From Streptomyces sindenensis (GTDB lineage Bacteria > Actinomycetota > Actinomycetes > Streptomycetales > Streptomycetaceae): DNA of 64,000 bases. Below are positions 48,769 to 57,354 of this stretch, piece after piece. The position numbers were made by a program, and so were the translations under genes. The first letter of the stretch is position 1. Each line of letters begins with the position of its first letter. A model generated the notes under the pieces. It searched no databases. It had not been told where the DNA came from and saw only the letters and a list, made by a program, of their open reading frames with translations. The DNA lies in contig NZ_BMSG01000022.1 in the NCBI RefSeq assembly GCF_014649035.1, positions 57,156 to 121,155 of the forward strand, in the 5' to 3' direction.

Positions 48769-49014
48769 TCAGGCGCTCACGCGGACACAGCGCGCGTTGC
48801 CGGTGGCCTCGAAGGTGCCGTCACCGCGGTCGGTGAAGTCCGCGTCCGTCAACTGACCTCTGTCGTCATGTGCTTGGAGCTGACCGGCACCTGGTGGGTG
48901 AGCGCGTCGCCGTCCGGGCCGGAGACGGACGCCTTCAGCGTGAACGGCTTGCCCGCCTCGGCTGCGGAGGCGTTGTCGGTGGTCGTGCCGCTGATGACCG
49001 GCGGGGTGTTGGCA
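48769..49014 (-). pseudogene. Remnant of a secreted hydrolase accessory domain
   Basis: In one frame GANTPPVISGTTTDNASAAE ... PFTLKASVSGPDGDALTHQV runs to a stop at 48849; the natural continuation LTDADFTDRGDGTFEATGNA appears in a different frame and ends at 48769. No start codon or ribosome site precedes it. The pattern resembles Ig-like regions of secreted glycoside hydrolases, degraded by a frameshift and truncated at both ends. Confidence 0.6.
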
Positions 49015-49020
49015 CCACAA

Positions 49021-49050
49021 GGAAGCGGCCCCGCACACCGGCGGGGCCGC
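49021..49050 (-). terminator. Terminator of the S1 protease gene
   Basis: A 9-bp G+C stem (49025-49033 with 49042-49050) with an 8-base loop; on the minus strand it is followed by TTCCTT. It lies 70 bases after the protease stop. Confidence 0.8.
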
Positions 49051-49118
49051 TCACTGGTCCTGCGTCGTACCGCCGGGGGCCGCTCCGCCGAGGAGGACGG
49101 CGGGACGGCTCCCCCGGG

Positions 49119-50261
49119 TCACGCGGTGTGCAGCCTCAGTCCGTACCGGTTGAGGATCTCGTTGATCGGCTGGTACCAGGTCTCGCCGCCGCTGGAGCAG
49201 TTGCCCCAGCCGCCGGAGGTGACGCCCTGTGCCTGGTCGCCGCTGATGAACGAGCCACCGGAGTCGCCGCCCTCGGCACAGACGCTCGTCTTGGTCATCT
49301 GGTGGACCGCACCCTGGCTGTAGTTGACGGTCTCGTTCTTGGCGAGGACGCGGCCGCAGTGCCAGCGCGTGGTGGAACCGGAGCGGCAGATCGAGGCGCC
49401 GATCGGGGCCTCGTTCGAGCCACGGACGAGCTGGTCGGGAACGGTGCCCCAGCCGAGCACGACCGGGACGGTCCACCAGCCGCTGCCGACGTTCACCCAG
49501 GCGTAGTCGTTACCGGGGAAGGACGAGCCCTGGAAGTTGCCGATGTAGGAGTTGTCCCAGCCGCGGACCTGCTGGCCGGTGCCGCCGCAGTGCCCGGCGG
49601 TGACGAAGCCGCCGTGCACGGAGAACCCGATGGAACAGCGGACGTTGCCCGTGTAGTACGGGTCGCCGCCGACCGTTCCGGCGGCGAAGGTCTGCGGGGC
49701 CTGGGCAGTCGTCCGGACCGTGACGGGACCGGCCTTGCGGGCCTTCGCGACGAAGGCGCGGACATCGTTGTCAGCCTGCTCTGCGGCGACGACGTTCACG
49801 ACGACACGGCTGGCGGCCGGATCGACGTGCCAACTGCTCACACCGGACGGGGCTTCGAGGGCGTCGATCCGCGCCTTGGCGGCATCGAGGCTCTTGGCCG
49901 AGTGCTCGACGAGCCGGGTGTCGGCACCGGTCGCCCGTACGGCTCCGGTCTTCTCCGTGGTGGTGACCGCGACGGTGAGCTTGCCGGTCTTCGCGTCGAG
50001 CCAGGAGCCCCCGAAGGCGGAGCCGGCGGCGCGCTGCGCCTTCTTCTCCAGGGCAGTGGCGGCCTTCTCGTCGGCGAGCCGGGTGAGGGCCTGCTTCTCG
50101 GTGAGGCCGAGGTCGCGCTGCATCGCGGAGAGCAGGGCGGCGGAGGCGGGAGGTTCGGCGGGGGCGGGCGCGGCGGAGGCGGACACCGGACCGGCGGCGG
50201 TCCAGGCTCCGAGCACCAGGAGCGCGGACAGACCGGTCCGCAGCAGGGTTGCGTGTCTCAA
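49119..50261 (-). CDS. Secreted chymotrypsin-like (S1) protease with pro-region, streptogrisin type
   Basis: A 380-residue preproprotein. Signal peptide TGLSALLVLGAWTAAGPVSASA, alpha-lytic-type propeptide (about 45-185; LLSAMQRDLGLTEKQALTRL), then the mature enzyme. The triad is complete: His in FVTAGHCGG, Asp in FPGNDYAWV, Ser in EGGDSGGSF; paired Cys flank each (VRCS, GHCG; ICRS, WHCG; SVCA, GNCS). No ATG precedes the signal in frame without crossing the promoter, so TTG 50261, 9 bases after GGAAGGG, is the likely start. Its promoter carries a LacI-type operator (50340-50353). Confidence 0.92.
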   Translation of the reverse strand: MRHATLLRTGLSALLVLGAWTAAGPVSASAAPAPAEPPASAALLSAMQRDLGLTEKQALTRLADEKAATALEKKAQRAAGSAFGGSWLDAKTGKLTVAVTTTEKTGAVRATGADTRLVEHSAKSLDAAKARIDALEAPSGVSSWHVDPAASRVVVNVVAAEQADNDVRAFVAKARKAGPVTVRTTAQAPQTFAAGTVGGDPYYTGNVRCSIGFSVHGGFVTAGHCGGTGQQVRGWDNSYIGNFQGSSFPGNDYAWVNVGSGWWTVPVVLGWGTVPDQLVRGSNEAPIGASICRSGSTTRWHCGRVLAKNETVNYSQGAVHQMTKTSVCAEGGDSGGSFISGDQAQGVTSGGWGNCSSGGETWYQPINEILNRYGLRLHTA

Positions 50262-50339
50262 GGGAGTGACCCTTCCTGTTGTTCCAACGACGTGGGGGTG
50301 GAACGGGAGGCGTCCGGGAGCGCTGTCCGATCGTGCTTT

Positions 50340-50398
50340 TGAGAGCGCTCTCAGATGTGCCGTTCCCGGACTGTAGCGGAGTTCAAGAGTCAGGTCCA
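50340..50398 (-). promoter_or_regulatory. Protease promoter with LacI-type operator TGAGAGCGCTCTCA
   Basis: On the minus strand TGGACC (50393-50398), 17 bases, TACAGT (50370-50375). The perfect 14-bp palindrome at 50340-50353 lies just past the start of transcription, a repressing position. Its inner 12 bp are identical to those of the operator before the LacI gene at 39748. Confidence 0.7.
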
Positions 50399-50452
50399 TG
50401 CCAATGACAGGAGGGGTGCGCGAGGGGTTCGGGGCGCTGTGCGCACCGGGGT

Positions 50453-50468
50453 TGAGTAGGCGTACTCA
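50453..50468 (+). promoter_or_regulatory. TGAGTA-GGCG-TACTCA inverted repeat
   Basis: A 6-bp perfect inverted repeat with a 4-base centre, about 80 bases upstream of the lipoprotein start. A -10-like TACGGT follows at 50491-50496. Possible operator; no known factor assigned. Confidence 0.4.
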
Positions 50469-50548
50469 TCCGGCCCGCCGAGACTGGCCCTACGGTCGCA
50501 GAAACACGGGGCAGCACCCGACGGCAGGACCAGGTGGAGGAGCAGATC

Positions 50549-51589
50549 ATGGCCGGATCACGCCGCAGACGGTGGAGAGCCGCGCTCACCGGCGCACTGG
50601 CGGGTTCGCTGGTCGTCCTGGTGGGCGCATGTGGCGTGGTGGACACGGAGGACGACCGCCGGGCCGCCGAGGAACTGGCCGAGAAGCACTTCCCCGGGCA
50701 GCTCAAGGCGATCGGGGCGCGCACGCTCTTCCCGGGTTCCGGCGGCTCGGAGGTCACGTTCGCGGTGACCGGCGACCGCGACGCCGTGGTCCGGCTCCGC
50801 ATCGACACGGACGAGGCGGACCGGGGCATGTGCGACCGGAAGGAGTGCGCGGGCGCGCTGGCCGAGGCCGTACGGCGGGGGCGGCAGCAGGCGGAGGACT
50901 TCCGTACGCTCCGGGACGCCTTCGACGCCTGCGGCTACGACGTCGTCGCCCTCGGCCCGACCGGCACCCCGCCCTACGTGGTGGCCGAGCTGACGAACGC
51001 CACCGTGACGAAGGTGCTCGGCGAGATCGGGGAGTGCGTCCAGCGGTGGGTCACGGCGAGCGGGGCCGGCAGCGCGTTGGCGAAAGCGCGGGCCTCGTAT
51101 GTGAACGTGGTCTCCCCGTCGGTCGCCGGCCGGCGTGACCGGGGCGAGGACTCCTGGCCGACGGTGATGCGGCTCACCCGGTCGGATCTGCTGGCCTCGC
51201 TCACCAAGCACGCCTACTTCTCGGCGAGTTACGAGATCGAGGCGGGCCGGGTCGACACAACGGGCAGCGCCAGAGTCGTCCGCCCGTTCCGGGAGAGGCA
51301 GGAGTTCGGCGACACCGTGCAGAACGCGGTGAAGGAGCAGCTGCGTGCCACGTACCCCCACGTGGTCGTGAGCGACTACCAGTGGATCTGGCGGCTGGAG
51401 CCGGGCCGGGTGGACCGGCAGACCGGCTATGTCCTGTTCTGCCCCGAGCCGGGGGCGCGCGGGCGGTGCGTCAACCCCGACGACGCGGCGCTGGTCACGA
51501 CGGACGAGCGGGGCCATCCGGTGGGGAAGGTCCGGCTCGTCCATGACGTCCGCGAGGGCTCGGGAGTTCTGCGGCTGCCGCCGTACTGA
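50549..51589 (+). CDS. Conserved actinobacterial lipoprotein of unknown function
   Basis: A 346-residue lipoprotein: basic start MAGSRRRRWRA, hydrophobic core, lipobox VLVGAC (Cys at about residue 28). The mature part has VDTEDDRRAAEELAEKHFP, two Cys pairs (MCDRKEC; CPEPGARGRC) and a C-terminal KVRLVHDVREGSGVLRL. No enzymatic motif is visible. ATG 50549 follows GGTGGAGGAGC. It stands alone between divergent protease and co-directional PPOX genes. Confidence 0.8.
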   Translation: MAGSRRRRWRAALTGALAGSLVVLVGACGVVDTEDDRRAAEELAEKHFPGQLKAIGARTLFPGSGGSEVTFAVTGDRDAVVRLRIDTDEADRGMCDRKECAGALAEAVRRGRQQAEDFRTLRDAFDACGYDVVALGPTGTPPYVVAELTNATVTKVLGEIGECVQRWVTASGAGSALAKARASYVNVVSPSVAGRRDRGEDSWPTVMRLTRSDLLASLTKHAYFSASYEIEAGRVDTTGSARVVRPFRERQEFGDTVQNAVKEQLRATYPHVVVSDYQWIWRLEPGRVDRQTGYVLFCPEPGARGRCVNPDDAALVTTDERGHPVGKVRLVHDVREGSGVLRLPPY

Positions 51590-51647
51590 CGGCCGACCGG
51601 GCACCTTCCCGCCTGCCGGGACCGGGACAACGCTTAGGATCGGAGGC

Positions 51648-52307
51648 ATGACGACGCCCCTTGCAGGCAGTGCTTTCGACTCACTCCGCCTCGACGCCGT
51701 GATGGACCAGGAGGCGCTGCGCCGGGCCTACGAGCTGCCCGGGGCCGCGGCCATCCGCAAGCAGATGACCGAACTCACCGAGCAGACACAGCGGTTGATC
51801 GGATGCTCGTCACTGGTCCTGGTCGCCAGCGCGGACGCGGAGGGCAACTGCGACGTCTCGCCGCGTGGCGGCCCGGCAGGTTTCGTCTCCGTCCTGGACG
51901 CGAAGACGGTGGCGATACCGGACGCGACCGGCAACAAGCGGCTGGACACCCTGCAGAACGTCATCGCCACCGGGCGGGCCGGGCTACTGTTCTTCGTCCC
52001 GGGGCGCAACACGACGCTCCGGGTGAACGGCCGGGCCTGCGTCTCGACCCGCCCGGAGCTGCTGTCGCAGCTCACCGCCGTCGGGAAGCCGCCGGCGAGC
52101 GCGCTGGTGATCGGGATCGAGGAGGTCTACCCGCACTGCCCCAAGTCGCTTCTGCGCAGCGGGGCCTGGAAGCCCGAGCAGTGGCTGCCGGCGGACGCCC
52201 AACCGACCTCGGCCGAGGTGACGCTGGCGCAGCTGCGGATGCCGGGGCTGACGATCGCCGACATCGAGCAGCGGGAGGCGGAGTCGCTGAAGTACCGGTA
52301 CGAGTAG
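51648..52307 (+). CDS. PPOX-fold flavoprotein (MSMEG_1061-type)
   Basis: A 219-residue pyridoxamine-phosphate-oxidase-like protein. CSSLVLVASADAEGNCDVSPR, GGPAGFVSVLDAKTVAIPD, GNKRLDTLQNVIATGRAGLL and GRNTTLRVNGRA follow the FMN/F420-binding split barrel. The subgroup's reaction is undefined. ATG 51648 follows CGGAGG. A separate transcript from the lipoprotein is likely given the 58-base gap. Confidence 0.88.
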   Translation: MTTPLAGSAFDSLRLDAVMDQEALRRAYELPGAAAIRKQMTELTEQTQRLIGCSSLVLVASADAEGNCDVSPRGGPAGFVSVLDAKTVAIPDATGNKRLDTLQNVIATGRAGLLFFVPGRNTTLRVNGRACVSTRPELLSQLTAVGKPPASALVIGIEEVYPHCPKSLLRSGAWKPEQWLPADAQPTSAEVTLAQLRMPGLTIADIEQREAESLKYRYE

Positions 52308-52336
52308 GAGGAGGCCCTTTGTCGCCCTGACCTGCC

Positions 52337-53263
52337 CTAGGCGAGGTCAGGGCGGGCCCACGGCCGCAGCTTCTCCGGGTTGCGGACCGCCCAGATCCGG
52401 GCGACGCGGCCCTCGGTGACGTCGAACGAGGCCACGGTCACGACCACGCCGTCGCGCCGGGCCACCAGGCCCGGCGCGCCGTTGACCGACCGCTCCAGGA
52501 GTTCGAGCCCCGGAGCCTTGTCGGCCAGGGCGACCATGTACTGGGCGATGCGCGCGCCGCCCTCGATCGGCCGCAGGGCGGTTCCGGCCAGGCCGCCGCC
52601 GTCGGCGGTCATCACCGCGGCCGGGTCGAGGAGGCCGACGAGGGCGGCGATGTCCCTGCTCTCCCACGCCTCTTTGACCTGCCGCACGGCATCGGCCTGC
52701 CCGGCCGTCGCCACCGACACCGGAGCCCGTGCGGCGCGCACCCGGCGCCGGGCGGACGCGGCCAGTTGCTTGCAGGCCGCGGGGGTGCGGCCGAGGACGG
52801 CGGCGATCTCGGCGAAGGGGTAGCGGAAGACGTCGTGCAGGACGAACGCGACGCGCTCGGCGGGGGTCATGGACTCCAGGACGACGAGGAAGGCCATGGT
52901 CACCGATTCGTCCAGGACCAGGAGGTCGGCGGGGTCGGCGGGGCCCGCGCCCGGGCCGTGGCCCCACTCGGTGCGGTCGGGCAGCGGATCGGGCAGCCAC
53001 GCGCCGACATACCGTTCCCGCCGGGCTCGCGCGGAGCCGAGCACGTCCAGACAGATGCGGCCGGTGACCGTCGTCAGCCAGGCGCCGGGGGAGGTGATCT
53101 CGTCCCGCCGGCCACGCGGCAGCGCGTACCAGCGGGTGTAGGCCTCCTGCACGGCGTCCTCGGACTCGGCGACCGAGCCGAGCAACCGGTAGGCCACATT
53201 GAACAGTTGGCGCCGCTCGCCGGGTGCACCGTCGGCGCTCGTCCCCGCGGTCCCCCTGCTCAC
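52337..53263 (-). CDS. ECF41-type sigma factor with SnoaL-like C-terminal domain
   Basis: A 308-residue sigma factor. Region 2 (LFNVAYRLLGSVAESEDAVQ), the linker mark WLPDPLPD, region 4 (FVLHDVFRYPFAEIAAVLGR) and a SnoaL-like domain (about 190-300) ending in RNPEKL, the conserved NPxKL box. In ECF41 proteins the C-terminal domain regulates activity in place of an anti-sigma factor. The usual partner gene is a carboxymuconolactone decarboxylase or oxidoreductase; here the divergent neighbour is a four-helix membrane protein. GTG 53263 follows GCGAGGGGG. Confidence 0.93.
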   Translation of the reverse strand: MSRGTAGTSADGAPGERRQLFNVAYRLLGSVAESEDAVQEAYTRWYALPRGRRDEITSPGAWLTTVTGRICLDVLGSARARRERYVGAWLPDPLPDRTEWGHGPGAGPADPADLLVLDESVTMAFLVVLESMTPAERVAFVLHDVFRYPFAEIAAVLGRTPAACKQLAASARRRVRAARAPVSVATAGQADAVRQVKEAWESRDIAALVGLLDPAAVMTADGGGLAGTALRPIEGGARIAQYMVALADKAPGLELLERSVNGAPGLVARRDGVVVTVASFDVTEGRVARIWAVRNPEKLRPWARPDLA

Positions 53264-53358
53264 GTCCGCCCCCTCGCCTTACCTTTCGCGGGCCCGTCTC
53301 GTCGGACGGGTGAAACCTTATCGATCTACCGCCCACGGGCGGGAAATGGGGGCGTGGC

Positions 53359-53724
53359 ATGACCACCCGAGTGACGGCCCGGCACAGCGGCTTCTCGTTC
53401 CTGCGGATCGCGATCGCCCTGCAGACCCTGACCATCTTCCTTCAGGCGGTCTCCTCCGGACTGCTGATGACCACGGCCTACGGCGAGGTCCTGCACAGCG
53501 TCGGGGCACGCGTGATGTACGGGGCCTCCATGCTGTACGTGCTCGCCGCCGTGCTGGCGTGGAAGCCGGGCGGCGGCTCGCCCCGGCCCGTCGGGCACGC
53601 CGTCGGCTTCCTGGTCCTCGCCTCGGTCCAGGTGGCGGTCGGCATCGCGCACATACCGTCGGTGCACCTACCTCTGGGCGTCCTGATGTTCGGGTTGAGC
53701 GTGCTGGCGCTGGCGCGGCGCTGA
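53359..53724 (+). CDS. Small four-helix membrane protein
   Basis: A 121-residue protein with four hydrophobic segments (about 15-35, 45-65, 78-97, 100-118). His residues sit in or near helices (LHSVGARVMYGASMLY, VGHAVGFLVLASVQ, GIAHIPSVHLPLG), a feature of cytochrome- or DoxX-like proteins. It diverges from the ECF41 sigma gene across 95 bases and is probably its target. Confidence 0.75.
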   Translation: MTTRVTARHSGFSFLRIAIALQTLTIFLQAVSSGLLMTTAYGEVLHSVGARVMYGASMLYVLAAVLAWKPGGGSPRPVGHAVGFLVLASVQVAVGIAHIPSVHLPLGVLMFGLSVLALARR

Positions 53725-53819
53725 AGTCCGCGGCGCCCCTGCGCCGCAGTGCCGGTCCTCCGATTCCACGATGCAGTCACCCACTCGGATAAATGCTATC
53801 TACAGCTACCCTTGGTGCG

Positions 53820-54671
53820 GTGAACACCGACGCGAAGAAGCCGACCGACGCCGTGGACGGGAACACCGGCACCGGTCACGGGCGCGTGGTCGCCGCCCTC
53901 GACGGCGTGAGCCTGCGCCGCCACACCGGCGGCCACATCATCCTGGACGCCGTCGACTGGACCGTCCGGGCCGGTGAGCACTGGGCGCTGCTCGGTCCCA
54001 ACGGGGCGGGAAAGACCAGCGTCCTGCGTCTCGTCGGCGCCACCGCTTTCCCGACGGCCGGCACGGTCGAGGTCCTCGGCCACCGGCTCGGACGCGTCGA
54101 CGTGCGGGATCTGCGCGCCCTCATCGGCCACGTCTCCACCTCGCAGCGCGTCCCGGGCGACCTGACGGGCCACGGCGTCGTCCTCACCGGCCACACCGGC
54201 ACGGTCCAGCCGCTGTGGAGGAAGTACGACGGTGAGGTGCGCGACCGGGCCGAGGCGCTGCTCGCCGAACTCCAGATCAAGGACCTCGCCGACCGTGAGT
54301 ACGGCGTCTGCTCGGGTGGCCAGCGCGCCCGGATCCTCATCGCCCGCGCCCTCATGGCGGACCCGGCGCTGCTGCTGCTCGACGAGCCGTTCAACGCGCT
54401 CGACCTGCCCTCGCGCGAGGACCTCATCGACACCATGCGCCATCTCGCCTCGGCCCGGCCCGAGTTGTCGACGGTGACCGTCACCCACCATCTGGAGGAG
54501 CTCTCTCCGGCGATCGGCCACGCCCTGCTTCTGCGCGAGGGGCGCGTTCTGGCGCGAGGGGCGATCGAGGGCGTTCTCACGGCCGAGCGCATGACCGCCT
54601 GCTTCGGCCGCCCCATCGAGGTGACCCGGCACGCCGGCCGCTGGCTGGCACGCGCCGACGGGCACGCGTAG
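53820..54671 (+). CDS. Lone ABC-type ATPase
   Basis: A 283-residue nucleotide-binding protein. Walker A GPNGAGKTS, signature CSGGQRARILIARAL, Walker B LLLLDEPFNALD and H-loop TVTHHLEEL are all intact. No permease is encoded nearby and there is no membrane segment, as in ModF-like or iron-type ATPases. GTG 53820 is chosen: TACCCT (53807-53812) lies 7 bases before it, suggesting a leaderless mRNA; ATG 53793 would lie upstream of that -10. Confidence 0.88.
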   Translation: MNTDAKKPTDAVDGNTGTGHGRVVAALDGVSLRRHTGGHIILDAVDWTVRAGEHWALLGPNGAGKTSVLRLVGATAFPTAGTVEVLGHRLGRVDVRDLRALIGHVSTSQRVPGDLTGHGVVLTGHTGTVQPLWRKYDGEVRDRAEALLAELQIKDLADREYGVCSGGQRARILIARALMADPALLLLDEPFNALDLPSREDLIDTMRHLASARPELSTVTVTHHLEELSPAIGHALLLREGRVLARGAIEGVLTAERMTACFGRPIEVTRHAGRWLARADGHA

Positions 54672-54717
54672 GGCACGGCACGGCCCGCGCGGAGGGGGCT
54701 GCGGGCCCGGGACGGAC

Positions 54718-54749
54718 GGGTCGTGCTCGGGCCCGACCGGGCACGACCC
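54718..54749. terminator. Hairpin between convergent ABC ATPase and esterase genes
   Basis: A 9-bp stem (54718-54726 with 54741-54749) with a partly self-complementary loop. No T tract. Confidence 0.65.
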
Positions 54750-54765
54750 CGCCCGGTCGTCCGGC

Positions 54766-56403
54766 TCAGGGAGCCAGCAGCGGCAGTCCAGCCGTACGCC
54801 ACAGGTCACGGAAGCCGTCCTGGGCCCCGGGCGGCGGGTTCCCGGCCGGTCCGGCCGCCGCCCGCCGGGCCGCGCCCGCTGCCTGCTCCTCGCCCTCTTC
54901 CGCCGCCGTACGCCAGACCCGTACCGCCGCCCCGCTCCCGGCCGGTCCGTCCAGGGGGTCCCAGCCGGGATCGCCCTGGGCGGCGAATCCGGCCCAGGCA
55001 GCGGCCATACGCCGCGAAAGCTCCTCGTCGGCCTCACCGGGCGGGCCCCCGACGAGGAAGTGGACGCTCTCCTCGTGGAGGTTGCCGAAGGCGAACGGGA
55101 TGTCCGCGCAGTGCCAGGCGCGCACCCGCTGCCCCGCGCGGTCCCGGCGGCGGTCGAAGCGGGCGAGGAAGGCCCGGCCGCCTGCCCGCGCATGGGCCTC
55201 CGCGAGACGGGAGCTGTACTCGGCGAAGAGGAGGCCGGAGCAGAGGGACAGGTAGACGTCGAGCACCCGCGCGTCCGGCAGGCGTTCGCGGTGGCCCTCG
55301 ACGAGCGAGGCCGGGAGACCGAAGTCGGCGGCGAAGACGGCCAGTTGCTCCTCGGTCGTGACCTTCGCGCTGCTGCCGACCGCGTCCAGGAGCCAGTACT
55401 CCTCCGTGGTGTGGCAGACCAGCAGCTCCACCGCGCCGCCCGCGCCGGCCGCCAGCGCCTCCAGCGGGTCGGCGGTCAGGAGGACACCGTCGGCGACCGG
55501 ACCGTAGATCGCCGGGTCGTAGTGGCGCTGCCCCGCCGCGGGGTCCTCGGCGTAGCGGGCGCACACCCGGTCCGTGGCGGCCACGAGGGCCTCGGGCGGA
55601 GCCGCGAGCAGCCCGGCGGGGGTGGCGGGCACCCCGGCCTCCGCTGCGACCTCGGCCGTGGCGCCGGCCGCCTGCTCCCGCGTGGCGAAGGCGTTGACGG
55701 CGCTGTGCAGGACGGCACGGCGGAACAGGCCGCGCGCCCGGTCGGCCACCGCCAGGCAGGCCACGGAGGTCGCACCCGAGGACTGCCCGGCCAGGGTGAC
55801 CCGGTCGGGCGAGCCGCCGAACGCGGCGATGTTGTCGCGGACCCACTCCAGGGCGGCGATCTGGTCGAGGAGCCCCCGGTTGTCGGGGAAGGCCGCACTG
55901 TGGTGGCCGTCGGGCACATGGCCGAATCCCTCGAAGCCGAGACGGCTGTTGAGGGTGACGACGACGAGCCCTTCGCCCGCCAGCGCGGTCCCGTCGAAAT
56001 CGGGCTGGGCCGAGGAGCCGAAGACGTACGCGCCGCCGTGGATCCAGACCAGCACGGGCAGATCGCCCGGCCCCTCGGCGGGCGTCCAGATGTTCAGCGT
56101 GAGGATGTCCTCGTCACCGGGTGACCAGACCGGCGCGCCCGGCAGTTCGGCTGACTGCGGGGCCACCGGACCGAAAGCGGAGCAGTCGCGCACGCCGTCC
56201 CAGGGTTCCGGCGGCCGCGGCTGACGAAACCGCAGGGTGCCGAACGGCGGGGCCGCGTACGGGAGTCCGCGTACGACGACGATGCCGTGGTCCCGGGCGG
56301 CGCGCCGCCCCCGTACCGTCCCGGACTTCGTCGTGAAGACGTCCACAGCTGCCGCTTCCCCCGCTCCCGCCCCGTCCGGCCTTCGGCGGGGCCGGGTCAG
56401 CAT
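54766..56403 (-). CDS. Carboxylesterase type B (PF00135)
   Basis: A 545-residue alpha/beta hydrolase. Oxyanion loop WIHGGAYVFGS, nucleophile in LAGQSSGATSV (GQSSG), acid Glu probably in CHTTEEYWLL, and His in AWHCADIPFAFG. The order and length fit bacterial para-nitrobenzyl esterases. No signal peptide. ATG 56403 or GTG 56346 (before DVFTTKSGTVRG) may start it; the latter fits the family N-terminus better. A 45-base gap separates it from the DUF8017-like gene, so a shared transcript is possible. Confidence 0.9.
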   Translation of the reverse strand: MLTRPRRRPDGAGAGEAAAVDVFTTKSGTVRGRRAARDHGIVVVRGLPYAAPPFGTLRFRQPRPPEPWDGVRDCSAFGPVAPQSAELPGAPVWSPGDEDILTLNIWTPAEGPGDLPVLVWIHGGAYVFGSSAQPDFDGTALAGEGLVVVTLNSRLGFEGFGHVPDGHHSAAFPDNRGLLDQIAALEWVRDNIAAFGGSPDRVTLAGQSSGATSVACLAVADRARGLFRRAVLHSAVNAFATREQAAGATAEVAAEAGVPATPAGLLAAPPEALVAATDRVCARYAEDPAAGQRHYDPAIYGPVADGVLLTADPLEALAAGAGGAVELLVCHTTEEYWLLDAVGSSAKVTTEEQLAVFAADFGLPASLVEGHRERLPDARVLDVYLSLCSGLLFAEYSSRLAEAHARAGGRAFLARFDRRRDRAGQRVRAWHCADIPFAFGNLHEESVHFLVGGPPGEADEELSRRMAAAWAGFAAQGDPGWDPLDGPAGSGAAVRVWRTAAEEGEEQAAGAARRAAAGPAGNPPPGAQDGFRDLWRTAGLPLLAP

Positions 56404-56448
56404 CGCAGGTCACCGGTGCCGCCGCCAGTGAGTTGATCTTGGCAGTGG

Positions 56449-57234
56449 TCAGGGGGCGCTCTCGACGAGCCGGACCGTGCCGATGATCTTCCGCACGGTC
56501 GGCTCGGGCACCTCGTCGTCCACACCGCGGACACCGACGAACGTCCGGGACAGGGTCTCCCCCGCCGGGTTCTCGAAGGCGAACCCGGTCGCCGTGCCGT
56601 CGTGGGTACAGCGGCCCGTCCCGTCGACTCCGGCCGAGGCTGCCGTCGCCACCCTCCCGGTGAGTCCGGACTCCGCGGTGAACGGCTTTGCGGCCCGGTG
56701 GTGACCTTCTCCTTCGACGGCTGGGCGTAGGCTGCCGTAGACCCGCAGACGGGCGTTCTCCCGGGCCGCTTCGGCGGTGTCGCGGGCGTCGGGCTCGGCC
56801 CGGAAGCCCACGGAGGCCGGCGGGGTGTCCTCCCGGGTGCCGTTTCCGTCGTCGTCGGAGCGGCACCACTTCTCCTTGAGGACCGCCGGGGCGGCGAACC
56901 CGACGAGCGGAGTCTCTTCGGGGGCGGGACCGCCGTTCTCCGCGACGTGGGTCACCCATCCGGACGACTTCACCGCCCAGTCCCCCGGCACGTCGGAGGC
57001 GATGCCGCGCTCGGGGTGGATCACCGTCTTCCAGCCCGGCACGAGGGGCGCGGTGGAGCCCCCGGTTCCGCCCCCGGGGTCCACCGGGGACGCGGACGGC
57101 GGGACGACGTCGCCTCCGCTGGGCCCCGCGGGCGGTGTGCCGAGCTGTCCGACGATGCGAACGGCCCGGCGTCCCAGGAGTCTCCGTGCGCCGGGGAACC
57201 GGGTGCGACCTGCGGACGGACCGTTTCGCGCCAC
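56449..57234 (-). CDS. DUF8017-like protein, apparently lacking its membrane anchor
   Basis: The clear domain (about 200 residues) runs from GWKTVIHPERGIASDVPGDW through AVKSSGWVTHVAENGG, a Cys-containing middle (EKWCRSDDDGN, GRCTHDG) to PEPTVRKIIGTVRLVESAP. Relatives carry this after a Pro-rich region and an N-terminal membrane helix. Here the upstream part is Arg/Pro/Gly-rich with no helix or clear ribosome site; GTG 57234 is only a guess. It may be an N-terminally truncated gene. Confidence 0.55.
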   Translation of the reverse strand: MARNGPSAGRTRFPGARRLLGRRAVRIVGQLGTPPAGPSGGDVVPPSASPVDPGGGTGGSTAPLVPGWKTVIHPERGIASDVPGDWAVKSSGWVTHVAENGGPAPEETPLVGFAAPAVLKEKWCRSDDDGNGTREDTPPASVGFRAEPDARDTAEAARENARLRVYGSLRPAVEGEGHHRAAKPFTAESGLTGRVATAASAGVDGTGRCTHDGTATGFAFENPAGETLSRTFVGVRGVDDEVPEPTVRKIIGTVRLVESAP

Positions 57235-57354
57235 CCGTGCGGGGCACCCGAATCCGATCTTCCCTTTGCGGCCGGAGCGGGACCGGAGTGGAATTGCGTA
57301 CAGGGGACAGTGGGATTCGGTACGCCCGGAGACTCCCGGAGGAAAGGACGCGCC

